From Chrysaora quinquecirrha (Eukaryota; Cnidaria; Scyphozoa; Semaeostomeae; Pelagiidae), in assembly GCA_014526335.1 (NCBI GenBank), contig JACTAT010000015.1, forward strand, positions 1,336,932-1,400,931: a stretch of 64,000 bases of DNA, given 5' to 3'. Every line of letters begins with the position of its first letter. Positions within the stretch are counted from its first letter, which is position 1. The notes under the pieces are model-generated. The model worked only from the letters and a program-made list of their open reading frames with translations, was not told the DNA's origin and made no database searches. The position numbers and the translations under genes were made by a program. Below, piece by piece: positions 39,162 through 50,439 of the stretch.

Positions 39162-39286
39162 TAGACTCACGACACGAGTCTCTAGTTTATGCTACCCTTA
39201 TTTTGATTTGTCACTCCTACAGAGCGATTGTAGAAAACAACAACATTAACATCGAGCGAAGTAGTTGGACTTATGTAGTAAGTCTA
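39162..39286. mobile_element. TAGACTTATTA-family MITE
   Basis: Left TAGACTCACGACACGAGTC; right GGACTTATGTAGTAAGTCTA. About 125 bp; ends are inverted but diverged. Confidence 0.6.
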
Positions 39287-39344
39287 CCCTTTGCTACGTT
39301 GTGGTCCCCTTCTGCTAAACGTAGCTGGCCTTTGATTTTGATGT

Positions 39345-39680
39345 GGGCAGACTCCAAAAGGCCTGTTCTGTGTATAGAAAGAGTTTGTGTTCTCACTTGG
39401 ACTCTTCAATTATTATTATTGGTCTTACTGCTGTTTCCCACTGGCTGTTTTGTGTTACAAGTTTTTGATAAGGAACACCTTCGTAAAGAACTCGAGGCTG
39501 ACAATGCCCAGAAAATTAAGGAACTTCGAAGCTCGAATGAAAAACTACTTTTTTCAACGCTCTCCCCCCAGGCTTCTACTTCGCCCAAGCTAATTTGTAG
39601 CTATTTAAAAAACCACTACCAGTTCAGTTTCATTTTCTGACTTTTGCATTTCAATCTACATCTGGGTATGAATTCCACCT
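39345..39680 (+). repeat. Promoter-like repeat copy interrupted by a MITE fragment
   Basis: Starts GGCCTGTTCTGTGTATAGAA and AGAGTTTGTGTTCTCACTTG, then ATTGGTC, and ends CATCTGGGTATGAATTCC (TATA box mutated to TATGAAT). About 39465-39560 is an inserted or recombined piece of an AAGGAAC MITE (GATAAGGAACACC, ATTAAGGAACTTC) like the one at 45.6 kb. Confidence 0.6.
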
Positions 39681-39960
39681 TAGATTATCACCCTAGATAA
39701 CCTATGTGCACAACAGCGGTGGCTGTGCAGTACAGCGGTGGTTGTGCAGTGCAGCGATGGTTGTGCAGTACAGCGGTGGTTGTGCAGTACAGCGGTGGTT
39801 GTGCAGTGCAGCAGTGGTTGTGCAGTACAGCGGTGGTTGTGCAGTACAGCGGAGAGATATCAGCAGTACAGCGGGGGGATACCATGAGTACAGCGGTGGA
39901 TGTTCAGTACTGCACATGCACCGCTGTACTGCACATACGTTATCTAGGGCGACTATTGTT
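39681..39960. repeat. Minisatellite (GCAGTACAGCGGTGGTTGT) bounded by inverted ends
   Basis: About eleven units of 19-20 bp. The flanks ATCACCCTAGATAAC (left) and GTTATCTAGGGCGA (right) are inverted repeats, so the array sits inside a transposon-like unit. The unit is the reverse complement of the CCTCCACTGTACTG family at 62.4 kb. Confidence 0.8.
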
Positions 39961-40369
39961 TCATATTTCAGACGTTTAAACTAAGCGGAGTTTTGATGGA
40001 AAAGTATACCCTATCATGCTTCCGCTGTTCATCGCAGCTTTCTAATATCCAATTCCAACTCTTTATTGTCTTTTGCAGATGACGGAATCTCAGCGTTACT
40101 GGACGTCATTTTCATTCAGCCGGATGAGTGTATCAAGTAAGACGTTTATATGACTCTTCTATACATGCCGATATAGAGCTGTGTCATTTCTACTATAAGG
40201 TAGGCGTCTTGTGAATAATAGTCGTTGAACTATGATATATACCAGTTAACCGGTTTCAGAGACTGAACTCACTAACTTTGGTTAACTCTTTTTAGTAACA
40301 ATAAACCATTTTGCACGTTTTTCTTAAGCTTTATATATAAGAGTTTGCTGTCAAATTGTATCACAACCA

Positions 40370-40548
40370 TAGACTTATTACCCGGGTGCCTCCTTTCGCA
40401 AACAGCAACAGCAACAATAACCCTGTGACAGTCATCACATCACGGCTAAAAGCTAGCTCCAATTTAGGCCAGTTCTTATCTAGTTTAAGCTGTTTTGGGG
40501 ATGGTCGTTAAGTTGGAAGCGATAACTGGGACTCATGTAATAAGTCTA
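40370..40548. mobile_element. TAGACTTATTA-family MITE
   Basis: Left TAGACTTATTACCCGGGTG; right GGGACTCATGTAATAAGTCTA-like inverse end preceded by AGCGATAACT. About 179 bp. Confidence 0.75.
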
Positions 40549-41796
40549 CCGCAACCAAATACCACAGTCTGAATAGAATTTGATTGCAGATTGCAGTTAG
40601 CTGAATGCCACATTGTGGTTGTGCCACTTAAGTGTAAATATAAAACTGAAACGTTGTTCTCAATCTCAAACAAAATAATGATTTTTCGTTTGGGCACAAC
40701 ACACAAATATGAAAATTTAAAATATTTAACATTTAAAATATGAAATATATATGTAATATACAGCATTGCTTGTCAAACATATTTTGTTTGTGAAGAGCAT
40801 GAAGTGTTTTTTAAGTTTTTCAAGTTGCTTAGAACATTTTACTTTGCGAAACATATTTTGTGGCTTGGCCAAGCGGTCAAGCATTGTTAAGCTATTCAAA
40901 GATTTTTGATAAACAATGTTTCAGCATTTGTCCAAAGCCTAAGATTGGTACCCTTAAGGATCGATGTTGATTTTCCTTACCGTAATAGACCCTAGATAGG
41001 AACATAGATCGTAAATCCGATGAATTGTTTAGCGGAACGCGAAAGAAGCGAATCAATTCGTACTGATTCGCACCAAAATGAAACAAATTATTGGAGACAG
41101 TCCCTTGGGAATTTTGGTTGCCAAGTTGTATCAAGGTCACTTTTACTTTCTTTGCAAATTATCTAGATAAATCAAATCAACACTCAAAGTCGTTTATGTT
41201 TTGACTAAAAGAGTATATATTTTCAAACTATTGCTGCGTTTGCACTTCAGTAGATTGGTCTGTGTTATTTACTCGAAAAGTTTTGTTGAAGTTGAATTAA
41301 CTGCATGTGCAATGTGCTATTTTACCTACCGTAGATCTTTCCTTTTGTTTGGGGCACAAGGTCCAATTGGGCTTACCTATGGCCTATAGCTACAGCATGC
41401 TGTATATACATAAAGCACATTGCGTCACAGACTACTGTACCATATCATCTGTACGTGTGGCTGTTTTCTTTTATGAAAATGCATCGCCTGCCTCAAGCGG
41501 TCTTTGGGTGCCTGCGCAGAAAAAGAAATAAAAAGTCTTCGTTTTACCGCCGGCGGCAATACTTGTATCTGCCTAATAAATTTCCATGTTCAGCGAAATC
41601 TCCGAAAAATGAAATACTGGGAGAACGATATGGAAACCACTCTGACTGCGGCAGACTGAGATGACGACAGTTGCCTACTCCAGACCCCCCCCCCCCGGTA
41701 GACCGATGGACACATTTGCCTTAAAGTTACGTTCAACACCAGACTCAAACATTTTGTTTCCGATGAGCCTAACATAACCAAGCCCTATCGCCTACA
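40549..41796. other. No gene seen
   Basis: AT-rich. TTGCTTGTCAAACATATTTTG at about 40768 is shared with 2390 and 44000, so it is part of a dispersed repeat. Otherwise unassigned. Confidence 0.4.
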
Positions 41797-41960
41797 GCGA
41801 ACTTTTGAATTCAGACAGTTCTTAAAGCTAATGATGAAGCAAAGACCCAATCAGCTTCATGGCGTTGAACAGCAAAAATCAAATCATCGGAGTAGGTTTG
41901 AATTTTTTAATGTACGTTGATGGACACTGCAGCGTTGCTGGTCAAAACGACAGCATGCGA
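41797..41960 (+). pseudogene. Fragment of the GNAT acetyltransferase gene
   Basis: About 160 bp aligning to roughly 43300-43462 of the intact gene. Shared stretches include GACCCAATCAGCTTCAT, AAATCATCGG and GTAGGTTTGAAT. It is missing several bases (GAGCAAAATTTAAAAGACCC is shortened), has substitutions, and lacks the acetyl-CoA-binding part. Confidence 0.85.
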
Positions 41961-42125
41961 TCAGAGATGAAATTTGGACCCAGATTTTCACAAGGGGTAG
42001 AAGATGGTAAGAGACCGTTTGTTTCTATTTACGGTATTTACGATGTATTTACCGACATTGGAATTGTGGCGTCGTAGTCCGGGTGCTGGCGGCATGACTT
42101 ACTTGCAATTTCGGCGGGACTTCAT

Positions 42126-42240
42126 TCTCAAAATACATCAGCGGACGCATGCCCAAGAAAAGCCGTATCAATGTAGCAAGTGTCCAATGACGTTTTCTCA
42201 GTCACCTAACATGCGGAGGCATTTGTTGACACATGGTAAA
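42126..42240 (+). pseudogene. Fragment of the zinc-finger gene (last two fingers)
   Basis: About 112 bp, roughly 90% alike to 38826-38938, coding [18 protein letters not shown] and the final HLLTHGK. The frame is still open but there is no acceptor, upstream finger or stop in common with the parent. Similarity stops right after the CATGGTAAA shared with the parent. Confidence 0.85.
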
Positions 42241-42427
42241 TTCATTTTTGTGTGTCTTTGGAACGGCAAAAAGCGAATCCCATTCTTATCTGGTGTTCTG
42301 TTCCCCATTCCCAGGGGACAAAATCCCATTCCCAGTACATCTAATCCCATTTTCTTAGCCCCAAATCAGGCAAATCCCATCCCATTTTACCCCTTCAGGA
42401 CCCTCTATTTAGTCATGGATTTTGTAT

Positions 42428-42800
42428 GGGGGGTACTTCATTGTTCAAGAGACTAGACGTGCCGCCCGGTTTTTCCAAACCCACTCATGTCTACCGATAA
42501 ATTCTGTTACTCGTGGTACCCATGTATAGAAAGAACAACGAAATTTTTTACCCATTTGTACCAATATCTCAAATATTTGAACCCAATTTAACGTCTGAGT
42601 CAACTCTAAATGCGGCGAAAAGGCCTTTGCGCTTTTCAAGACAATCCATGTTTTTATCAAAGTTTTTATCAAAGTTACTACCCATGTCTAGAGATTCTTT
42701 TCGAAAAATTATTCCATATGTAGGGAAATTGGCGCTGAAAAAGTTACCCATTTGGGCGGCACGTCTAGTATAACGAACAATGGAAGTACCCCCCCCCCCG
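42428..42800. mobile_element. G-run/C-run MITE
   Basis: Left GGGGGGTACTTCATTGTTC and CTAGACGTGCCGCCC; right GGGCGGCACGTCTAG and GAACAATGGAAGTACCCCC are inverse. TACCCATTTG- and TACCCATG-type units lie inside. About 373 bp. Confidence 0.85.
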
Positions 42801-43173
42801 GGTTTTGTATATTTGCACTTGAATAGATGCTCAGTATTTTCTTCTGATTTGTGGACTTGCTCAAGTCGTATTTGACAAAAATGAAAGGACGACTTGTACT
42901 GAACAGCTCACAATTGGATAGGCGGGTGCTTTTTGTTCCGGGCAACTGGCACCTTAAAATTTTAAACAATAGCGACAATAATAGACAAGATACTGATATT
43001 GTTTTTTCTTTCTTGCGGTTGGGTCCTATTACAAACCTTGTGGTTAAGCGGGGTCTACACGTCTTAGGCATAATGAAATCGAAATTGAAATCCCAGATTC
43101 CAGACAATTTCAAGGCCGCTGCAACTCAACTCGAAGTCGCAAAGATTTGTGCAACAGTGATCGCAAGAAAAAG

Positions 43174-43878
43174 ATGGTTGATGAATTGATTTCGTATCAG
43201 AAAGCAAAATCTGAAGATTTCGATGCGATTGAAGCATTTCTACTCAAATATTTTGTTCCCAATCAGTCTACCAACCAAGCCTTAGCAATTACAGCGACAT
43301 TTGAATATAGAGATTTCTTAAAGCCAATAATAGAGCAAAATTTAAAAGACCCAATCAGCTTCATTGCGTTGAACAGTCAAAACCAAATCATCGGTGTAGG
43401 TTTGAATAGTCTCGTATACCTTGATGGAAATTGCAGCGTTGATGGTGAAAACGACAGCATTGAAAATGGAAAGCAAGCGTTGGATAAAGTTCCATGTAAT
43501 CTCAGCTCAATCGAAATTTTGGAGATTTATTTGGATGCCATTTCTGCTGGTTATCATAGATTGATTCCAGACAATTGCAAGAAACTTATAAAAATTGCCC
43601 TATTATGTGTAAATACTGATGAATATGGTCGACGTGGGATAGCGAGGGAGCTTATAAAACTATCAATGGAAAAAGCTATTGAGTTTGGTTGTGAGGGAGC
43701 TTTAACAGACGCAACTGCTCGAGCATCTCAGAATTTATTTCGGAAGGAAAACTTTGAAGTTTTAAAAGTAATCGAGCATGAAGATTTCTTGGAAGAGAAT
43801 GGTAAACAATTAATTGTATGCAAAGATGGGACTGTTCAAGGACAGCTCATTTTTAAGAGACTTTCTAAGAAACTATGA
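43174..43878 (+). CDS. GNAT-family N-acetyltransferase (arylalkylamine-NAT-like)
   Basis: Probable cytosolic acetyl-CoA-dependent N-acetyltransferase of 234 aa. The pattern resembles invertebrate arylalkylamine (dopamine/serotonin) NATs, though the substrate is not provable from sequence. Visible: an N-terminal helix (KAKSEDFDAIEAFLLKYF), the early strand FIALNSQNQIIGVGL, and motif A LCVNTDEYGRRGIARELI with the R-x-x-G-x-A pyrophosphate loop. It is followed by a helix and strand GCEGALTDATARASQNLFRK typical of the family C-terminus. Start MVDEL at 43174 is favoured; an in-frame ATG lies 27 bp upstream. No introns, unlike most genes here, so it may be a retrocopy or a naturally intronless family member. 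A truncated duplicate lies at 41.8 kb. No canonical poly(A) signal directly after the stop. Confidence 0.78.
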   Translation: MVDELISYQKAKSEDFDAIEAFLLKYFVPNQSTNQALAITATFEYRDFLKPIIEQNLKDPISFIALNSQNQIIGVGLNSLVYLDGNCSVDGENDSIENGKQALDKVPCNLSSIEILEIYLDAISAGYHRLIPDNCKKLIKIALLCVNTDEYGRRGIARELIKLSMEKAIEFGCEGALTDATARASQNLFRKENFEVLKVIEHEDFLEENGKQLIVCKDGTVQGQLIFKRLSKKL

Positions 43879-43919
43879 ATTTCATAGTATGAAATATAAT
43901 AATAATGAATTTGGATAAA

Positions 43920-44375
43920 TGGGCTGAAGCATGTTTTGTCTGAAATTTGTTAGTCAAGCAAATTGTTTTACCGTTTGGTTTCGTCACAAAACATTGCTTG
44001 TCAAACATTGTTTGCTTACGTTAAGAAAAAAGGGTTTTGAAGCTTTTCAGAAACAAGTATTTAAAACATGGTGCAACAAATTTATATCATCTTTGCTTGT
44101 CAAGGGCGACGTCGTTAATGACGTGGCGAAATGGTGAAACATTGCCTATGAAGCAAATTGTAAATGTTTGACCAACTATGCTCGACCGTTTGGCTAGGAC
44201 TTGGTATAAACTTGTTTTTTCAATGACTTCAATGAGCAATTGCTCAATAAGCAACTAGGGCTGAACTGACATGAACAATAAGCAACTTGGGACCTCAATT
44301 GAGTTACTGCCATTACTGTAAGCAACTAAAAAGCTGTAGCATTCATTTCTACATATATATGTTGATTTGGAAAGA
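43920..44375. repeat. Repeat related to the 2.2-2.9 kb foldback interior
   Basis: TCACAAAACATTGCTTGTC and CAATAAGCAACTAGGGCTG match motifs at 2250-2450 and 2545-2590 in the same order, so the two regions are copies of one larger AAGCAAC-word element. Confidence 0.6.
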
Positions 44376-44625
44376 TACACTTTTTTCAATAAGCAACTGG
44401 ACTTTGGTCCAGCCCTCAAGAGTTGCTTAACATTTCTAGTATTTCATCCCTCGAGAGAATGACTGTTACCCCCTAAAACCTCTTATTTTGGCTCTTTTCT
44501 GGTTTTTCAATGCAATTGACAAATTTGCAAGGATGTACTGTATGAAGAAAGCTATTTCACCAAATATTTTAACAAAATCTCAGCTTTAGTTGCTTACTGA
44601 CCAGTTGCTTATTAAAAAAAGTGTA
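44376..44625. mobile_element. MITE, word AAGCAAC
   Basis: Left TACAC, T6, CAATAAGCAACTGG; right CAGTTGCTTATT, A7, GTGTA. Inside, CAGCCCTCAAGAGTTGCTTAAC matches the foldback arm at 1455. Further AAGCAAC words continue at 44745-44815. Confidence 0.75.
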
Positions 44626-44829
44626 TACAGCCTTTAGGTAGCGTGTGTCCACTCACTTTCTCTTCAAAAGTCTTGAGTCGGAGGCCTAACAGTTGATGAT
44701 TTTCACCCGTGAAGTCAAGCCAGAAGTGGTTGTTAGCTATAAAAATGTTAAGCAACTTTTAAGCAACTTTGAGTCTGAAATGTCCAAAATTATAAGCAAC
44801 TTTGAGTTGCTTTGTGAAAAAATGTATAT

Positions 44830-45599
44830 TTTTCCATCGGCAACATTACTTTGTCGGGGAAGGGTCCTTTTCTGTTCAATGAATTTTCAGCTGGTTTTCA
44901 TATTTTTTGCGATTGATTGTCGTTTTGCCATCAACGTGTCCTTTAATATTAATGAAAAAATCAACCATTATACGTCAGTCAATAGATTCTTTAGGTATCT
45001 TGCTTTCTGTATTCTACGAAGTTTGCGAACAGTGCAGATGTTGCAAGCCAAACACGCGGCAAAACAGCACACAAATTACGTTAGAATATCATTATCTTTA
45101 CTCATTAGATCAGTTTGAAGCTTGCTTTTTCTGAGATTTTCCAGTTTGGAGTCAGCATCATGATGTGAACTTTGCAAAAACTCGAACTTCTCAGTGCTCT
45201 TTTCTCCGTCTTGCTGTTTTTTTGGCTGACTACGTCATACCCTGATATCGAGTGTATGGCTTGGTCCTACACAGTAGATAACTTCACTACATAGCTAGCC
45301 TTGTTCAGTAGACGCTGCCTGCTCTGATGTTTCCACGAATTTTATATGGTAAGTTTCTAATTGAAATTTTGTAAAAGATTTCGGGGTTTCTTAAAGCAAA
45401 TCTTCATTTTCACTAGAGAATAAAATGTAAACTTAATACAGCCTTGAGCCCCAGGTCGAATGCACTGCACTTCTGACTGAACAACAATGAAGGGGCTCCA
45501 GGGGACATGGGAAAATGCGAAGCCCAGGGCATAAGCGAACATAAAGTTTAAAAAGAAACAAGGGCAAATCGGGAAACAGGAATCAGTTCTTATCTTCCC
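44830..45599. other. No gene seen
   Basis: AT-rich spacer. Open frames are short and unrecognised. Confidence 0.45.
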
Positions 45600-45969
45600 T
45601 ACACGTTTTTTTTATATAAGGAACACCTTTATAAGGAACTCGAGGCTGAAAATTCCCAAAAATTAAGGAACTTTAAGGAACTGCCGAGGCTCGGATGAAA
45701 AACTAAGAATAATTGTTTTCGAGAACAAGACGATTTGTGCAAAAGAATAGCAGAATAATAATGTATTTCCCATCGTTCTTCCAAAAAGACTCCATTTATA
45801 TTTAAAGTTAGAGAATGAAGCAAATTTATATGAATTCGCTGTTAAAATTAGTATTCAAACAAATCTCTCGGCACGGAACAGTATAAGGAACTTCAGCCTC
45901 ATTTTGTTGAAAAATTAAGGAGCTCCAGCCTCAACTCAGAGATAAGGTTCCTTATAAAAAGAAACGTTT
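45600..45969. mobile_element. MITE, word AAGGAAC
   Basis: Left TACACG, T-tract, ATATAAGGAACACC; right GGTTCCTTATA, A-tract, AAACGTTTA. Internal AAGGAACT words occur with GAGGCT tags. Fragments of this subtype are at 6.6 and 39.5 kb. Confidence 0.75.
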
Positions 45970-46250
45970 ATCAATCCGGTTGACTTGAAGTCTGAAAAAT
46001 AATCCTACAAAACTTCAGGAAGGAAGGGAATTTTCACAACAACTACAACAACAAGATTTAGGTTCAGGAACAAGGGAGCATGTAACCCCCCCCCCCCCCA
46101 ACGACCTTCAACGATCAACAGTTTTGCAACAAAACTTAGGTCACCCCTAAACTGCAGTAGAACCAAGATTTTTAAGAAACGGGCTTCAAAAGACTTTCGA
46201 TGCCTTAAAAAAATCATTCTCCTCTTACATGCCTTAGTCTTTGATCCAGT

Positions 46251-46611
46251 GGGGGTACTTGCCTAAGATTCGGATAAGGATGTGCCGCTCAAGAAAAAAA
46301 ATACCTACCCATATTTATACCGAATTCCTGAAAATTTATACCCAAAATTATACAAAAATATTAACCCTTACACTATTTTATATGCTAAAATCTACTATAA
46401 TATGTCAATTCGAATCAAACTTCAAGAAAGTTCAAACAAGCGAGTATAAGACCGTTATTTAGAAATTTGGTACCGATTTTCGAAAAATCGATACCCTTGC
46501 TTTTACCACTTCTCCAGAAAATTAGGCCCCATGTTTATACCAAAAATCGTGAAAACGGTACACTATTTGGGCGACACGTCCCAAGTACCCAAAATATATT
46601 AAGTACCCCCC
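46251..46611. mobile_element. G-run/C-run MITE
   Basis: Left GGGGGTACTTGCC and GGATGTGCCGC; right GGGCGACACGTCCCA and AAGTACCCCC. Interior units CCTACCCATATTTATACC are shared with the 32302 copy. Confidence 0.75.
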
Positions 46612-47199
46612 TGGGGACTTTGAAAAAAGTGCCCCCAAAAGAAAATGTCACACCAATCGTTGTTCAGCGAAGGGAGGGGTAACCAATTTAAAATTAGCAC
46701 ACTCCAGTACCCTCCTGGGGACAAAGCTACACCTCATAGCATAATTATGTCGCATCATAATGCACTACATTGATTATGATCTCACATTGCAAAGCCCCAC
46801 CCTGTGCCTTCGTGGAAAAAATATTTGTGAAAACAATGCGGTGCCGTGAGGTCAGAAGCAGGTAACAGTATTTTTGGAAACCACTCTTTGAGAAAGAATA
46901 GCATGAGTTATTCTACTGACGTCTATTCTTAGTTTCCAAATATTTGATGAATTCAAGTTTACAAAGATTATGACAGAGTTTTTGTAAAAATAACTCCAGC
47001 AGCACTTTTGGTGGCAAAACTTTGACGTCAAACGTGGAATCTGCAAAACAACCTCACGTGGCATGAAAAGACATGCAAGTCATTCAGAGAGTGGAATGAT
47101 ATTTTACGACTACAGTTGGACGCATTGAACGTCGCTGCTGTTAAACTCCATTGAAGGTTATCATTATCTTGCTTGAATTCGCCTTCCGTTCTTTGTCAC
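46612..47199. other. No gene seen
   Basis: Unassigned spacer before the tetranucleotide array. Confidence 0.45.
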
Positions 47200-47618
47200 T
47201 TAAAGTTAATTAGCTAGTTAGCAAACCAGAAACTTGGTTCGTTAGTTAGTTAGTTTGACATAGCTTACTTATTAGTTAGTTTGTTAGTCAGTTACGTATA
47301 GTTTGTAAGTTCATTAGTTGGTTTTAATTAGTAAGTTGGTAAGTTACTTAATTATTGAGCTTCTTGGTTAGTCAGTCAGAAAGTGAAGTTAGTAAGTTAG
47401 TTAGATAGTTACTTACTTGGTTAGTTAGTTAGTTAGTAAGTTAGTTAGTTAGTAAGTTAGCTAGTTAGTTAGTTAGTTAATTAGTTAGTTAGTTAGTTAC
47501 TGAAGTTAGTTAGTTATAGTTAGTTAGTTAGTTAGTTTGTTAATTTTAGTTTGTTAGTTAGTCAGTTAGTTAGCTATAGTTTGTTAGTTAGTAAGTTAGT
47601 TAGATAGTTATTTACTTG

Positions 47619-47697
<79 letters not shown>

Positions 47698-47766
47698 GAG
47701 AAGGTATAAAGTTAGCTAGTCAGTTTGTCATTCAGTCAATTAGTTAATTAGTTAGTTGGTTAGTTC
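47200..47766. repeat. (TTAG)n array, about 560 bp
   Basis: Long GTTA/TTAG tetranucleotide array with drift at both ends and a pure core of about 80 bp near 47612-47696. Not telomeric TTAGGG. Confidence 0.95.
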
Positions 47767-48231
47767 TAAGGTTTAAGCGGATGCATTTGTTCAATTTTCA
47801 GGATTTCGAATGTTGTATATGTTAACCAGACTGAAAGAATTAATGATATTAAAAGAACATACCATATTATACATGAAATATTACTTTTATTTTTATCCTT
47901 TGAATGTAGTGTCCTATTTCAATATAAGGGTCGCTTATTCGTTGGATGGCAGCGCTGAAAGAATTCCCTCTTGTATATACAGGTTATTCATTGTACCATA
48001 TGATTGTACTGTACCTGTATAGCTGTGTTTTTTGTTTACGTACAGATAAATAGAAAAGTCGAATTTATTTGCTTTTGGTGCATACATTAAACCCTGCATT
48101 TGAGGAAACGCGGTCAACCTCGCTTATAAATATGTTGAGTTTTTTGACAACAAAGAAACCGATGCAGCGTTTCTTGAAATCATGATGCACCTGTTGCACA
48201 GAATAGGGATAAGAACGCTGAACCCCGGCTT
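47767..48231. other. No gene seen
   Basis: AT-rich spacer. Confidence 0.45.
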
Positions 48232-48386
48232 TAGACTTATTACATTCGTCATAGCCTACGTTCCCCTACACCCCACCACCCCGCTTCAACAGCTCTCTGC
48301 TTCTTCTCCACTCCTAGGAAACAGCAATTTTGCTGCTGAGCTGTTGTAGGTGTTCCCGAAAGAGTGGGAGGAATGTTATAAGTCTA
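48232..48386. mobile_element. TAGACTTATTA-family MITE, nested in an inverted repeat
   Basis: Left TAGACTTATTACATTCGTC; right GAATGTTATAAGTCTA. The segment GTTCCCGAAAGAGTGGGAGG (about 48353) recurs inverted at about 48535 as CCTCCCACTCTTTCGG, so a larger foldback overlaps this MITE. Confidence 0.6.
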
Positions 48387-48572
48387 ACCCGATCTGCTGA
48401 ATTGTGAAAACGAAAGACTCTAAAAGGTGACATACAGGAAATTGCTCCGTCGCTAACGATTCGTAGAATATTCAAAGTCTGCTTTCGCAGTGAAGACTGC
48501 TCCCAGAGACTGGAGGTTTAGTAGACTTTTTGCATTCCTCCCACTCTTTCGGAAACAGGCACAGCAACTTCT

Positions 48573-50248
48573 AGAGATTTAGAAGAACTTTAAATCCTGC
48601 CATCGCCAAGTTTACCGTTTTAGAATTCCATCTGAAATATCTACAAATTAGAAGTCTTTGAAACTCAATATTCTTCCGCATAACTCACCCAAACAGAATT
48701 GGTACCAGTTGCTGCGCCAGTTTCCACTAGGCTGGTTTTTCCTCGCGCAGCGGAGCGGCTATTGTATTTGCGTTGTTATTTCTGACAATGATCGCTTGTT
48801 ATTTCTAAGCGCCTATCTACGCGCGTTTTTTGAAAGTTTGGTTGACTTAAACTTTTCCGCGGCGTCCTACGGCGCCTGCAAATCAAATCGCTCGAAAGCT
48901 TTTTACGCAACTGAAGCACGTTTATGTGCCTGATTTCCAGTGAAAATTGAAAATCTTTTTAAACGCTTGAAACGTTTCAAAAACAATTGCCGCTCTGCTG
49001 AGCTGCGCGCATAAAATCAGGCCTAAAACTGGCCAGACATGAAGTACGGAGACATGTACTGTGCCAAGAACATTTATCCTTTGAGTGCTGGGGCTGGTGG
49101 AGCCGAGCCGCTTCAAACTTTCAAATAAAAATCGTGTACTGAATTTATTGATTGTCGGGTTGGTTTTCTCAATCAGAGTCCCTTTTCTAAGGCAGCAATT
49201 GACGTGGGCAAATCATGTCTATCAGAGGTCAAATGGAGATAGGGCAAGAAATGTTACTTTTCACCAGACAGACAGATAAAGTAGCTTTATCTCTCCGATT
49301 TTCACAAACGTAATACGATTTGTCTGTATATAGTATTTAAGAGTTTTAAAATAATTTAAGATATTTTCAAGAACTGATGAGATTTTTCGCATTGATCAGC
49401 GTGTTGCGACAAAGCACCTATCTCGATGTGCTGTTCTAATTCATCATCTTTTGATAACCTCTTCTAGGGTACTAATGAGATAAAGTAAAAGTTGATTAGG
49501 CAAGAAAACGTATCAATTGAGATTTCAGGCCTAGAAATAACAATTGAGACGGTTTTATGGGTATATCATGATACTAATAAATTGACTCTGAATCAGTACT
49601 GAGTTGTTAATGACGAATTGGCTCCTAATTTATTTAAACTGAAGGGTCATCAGTGTTAAGTATTACCATAGCATTACGTGGTTAAAAGAATTTCATTTCA
49701 AACTTCACTTGACTCTCTTTGTTTTATGACATGCATTCCATTTGAATCAAACTCAGGGTTTGGTCCCGGCTTCAGCTAGGCGCAGTGCTTCCACTCCAAA
49801 TTGGAGGATGTCGTCACTGAATCCATTCTGAATCTGATTTCCGAAGCATTCTTTATGAATGTAACAACAGGAGGACAAAATCGTCTTTGAATTGTCTTGA
49901 AATCCTCCCATTTCAAGCCCTTTGCTTACGAAAAACGTGTAAAATAACTGAAGTCTTCAACAGAAAGAATAAGATGGGCTAAAAAGACTTGGGAACTATT
50001 AATACCTTTCAAATCTTAAGCCTTTTTTGCCCCAAGGTTCTATCCCCAATGACAGGGATGAAAGAACAATTCGCTAGTTACAGAAGTAACCTGCATGTCC
50101 CACTTTGAGCATAAGCGTTAGGGGGCTTTAAGGGCAATTCTGTTCAAACCAGTGTCTGTTGTCTGTTGTTGGTGGTAAAATTTTCCGTTACTCGTTACTG
50201 CCTTTATCTGAAGTTTGCTGTTTGTTCGAAGGGGCTGTCCGGGGCTGT
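48573..50248. other. No gene seen
   Basis: Mixed composition with no domain-bearing frame, splice pattern or bounded element. The frame at 48658-48933 is unsupported. Confidence 0.45.
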
Positions 50249-50350
50249 CTGTGTCGTGGTCTAATCCAACTGGGTTGTGGAGATGGAGCTCAGCGAGATC
50301 GAGATCGGGAGTTCGAGCCCCAGCTACGGTAGCGTCACATCTGCGCTCGA
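50249..50350 (+). mobile_element. tRNA-derived SINE head, copy 1
   Basis: TGGTCTAATCC (box A-like) and GAGTTCGAGCCCC (box B) are spaced as in a tRNA and followed by AGC-ACGGTAGCGTCA. The 63850-63950 copy shares GTCGTGGT-TAATCCA and GGTAGCGTCA. It cannot fold into a proper cloverleaf by eye, so it is a SINE rather than a tRNA gene. Confidence 0.65.
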
Positions 50351-50439
50351 GTTTGCGCATGCACAGTATCTATTAACCAGTATCAAAGTTTCACGTATTT
50401 TATAAGAAGGTTTTCATAAAAAAGTCGTACACTGCTCCT

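Noticed and set aside
39702..39984. Four overlapping frames around 39.7-39.98 kb
   Set aside because: All come from the GCAGTACAGCGG minisatellite.
42851..43189. 112-codon frame just upstream of GNAT as a first exon
   Set aside because: Different frame, no convincing donor/acceptor pair, and it starts inside the MITE flank; the GNAT domain is complete without it.
47200..47766. Internal telomere tract
   Set aside because: The unit is TTAG, not TTAGGG, and animals with tetranucleotide telomeres are not known to me.
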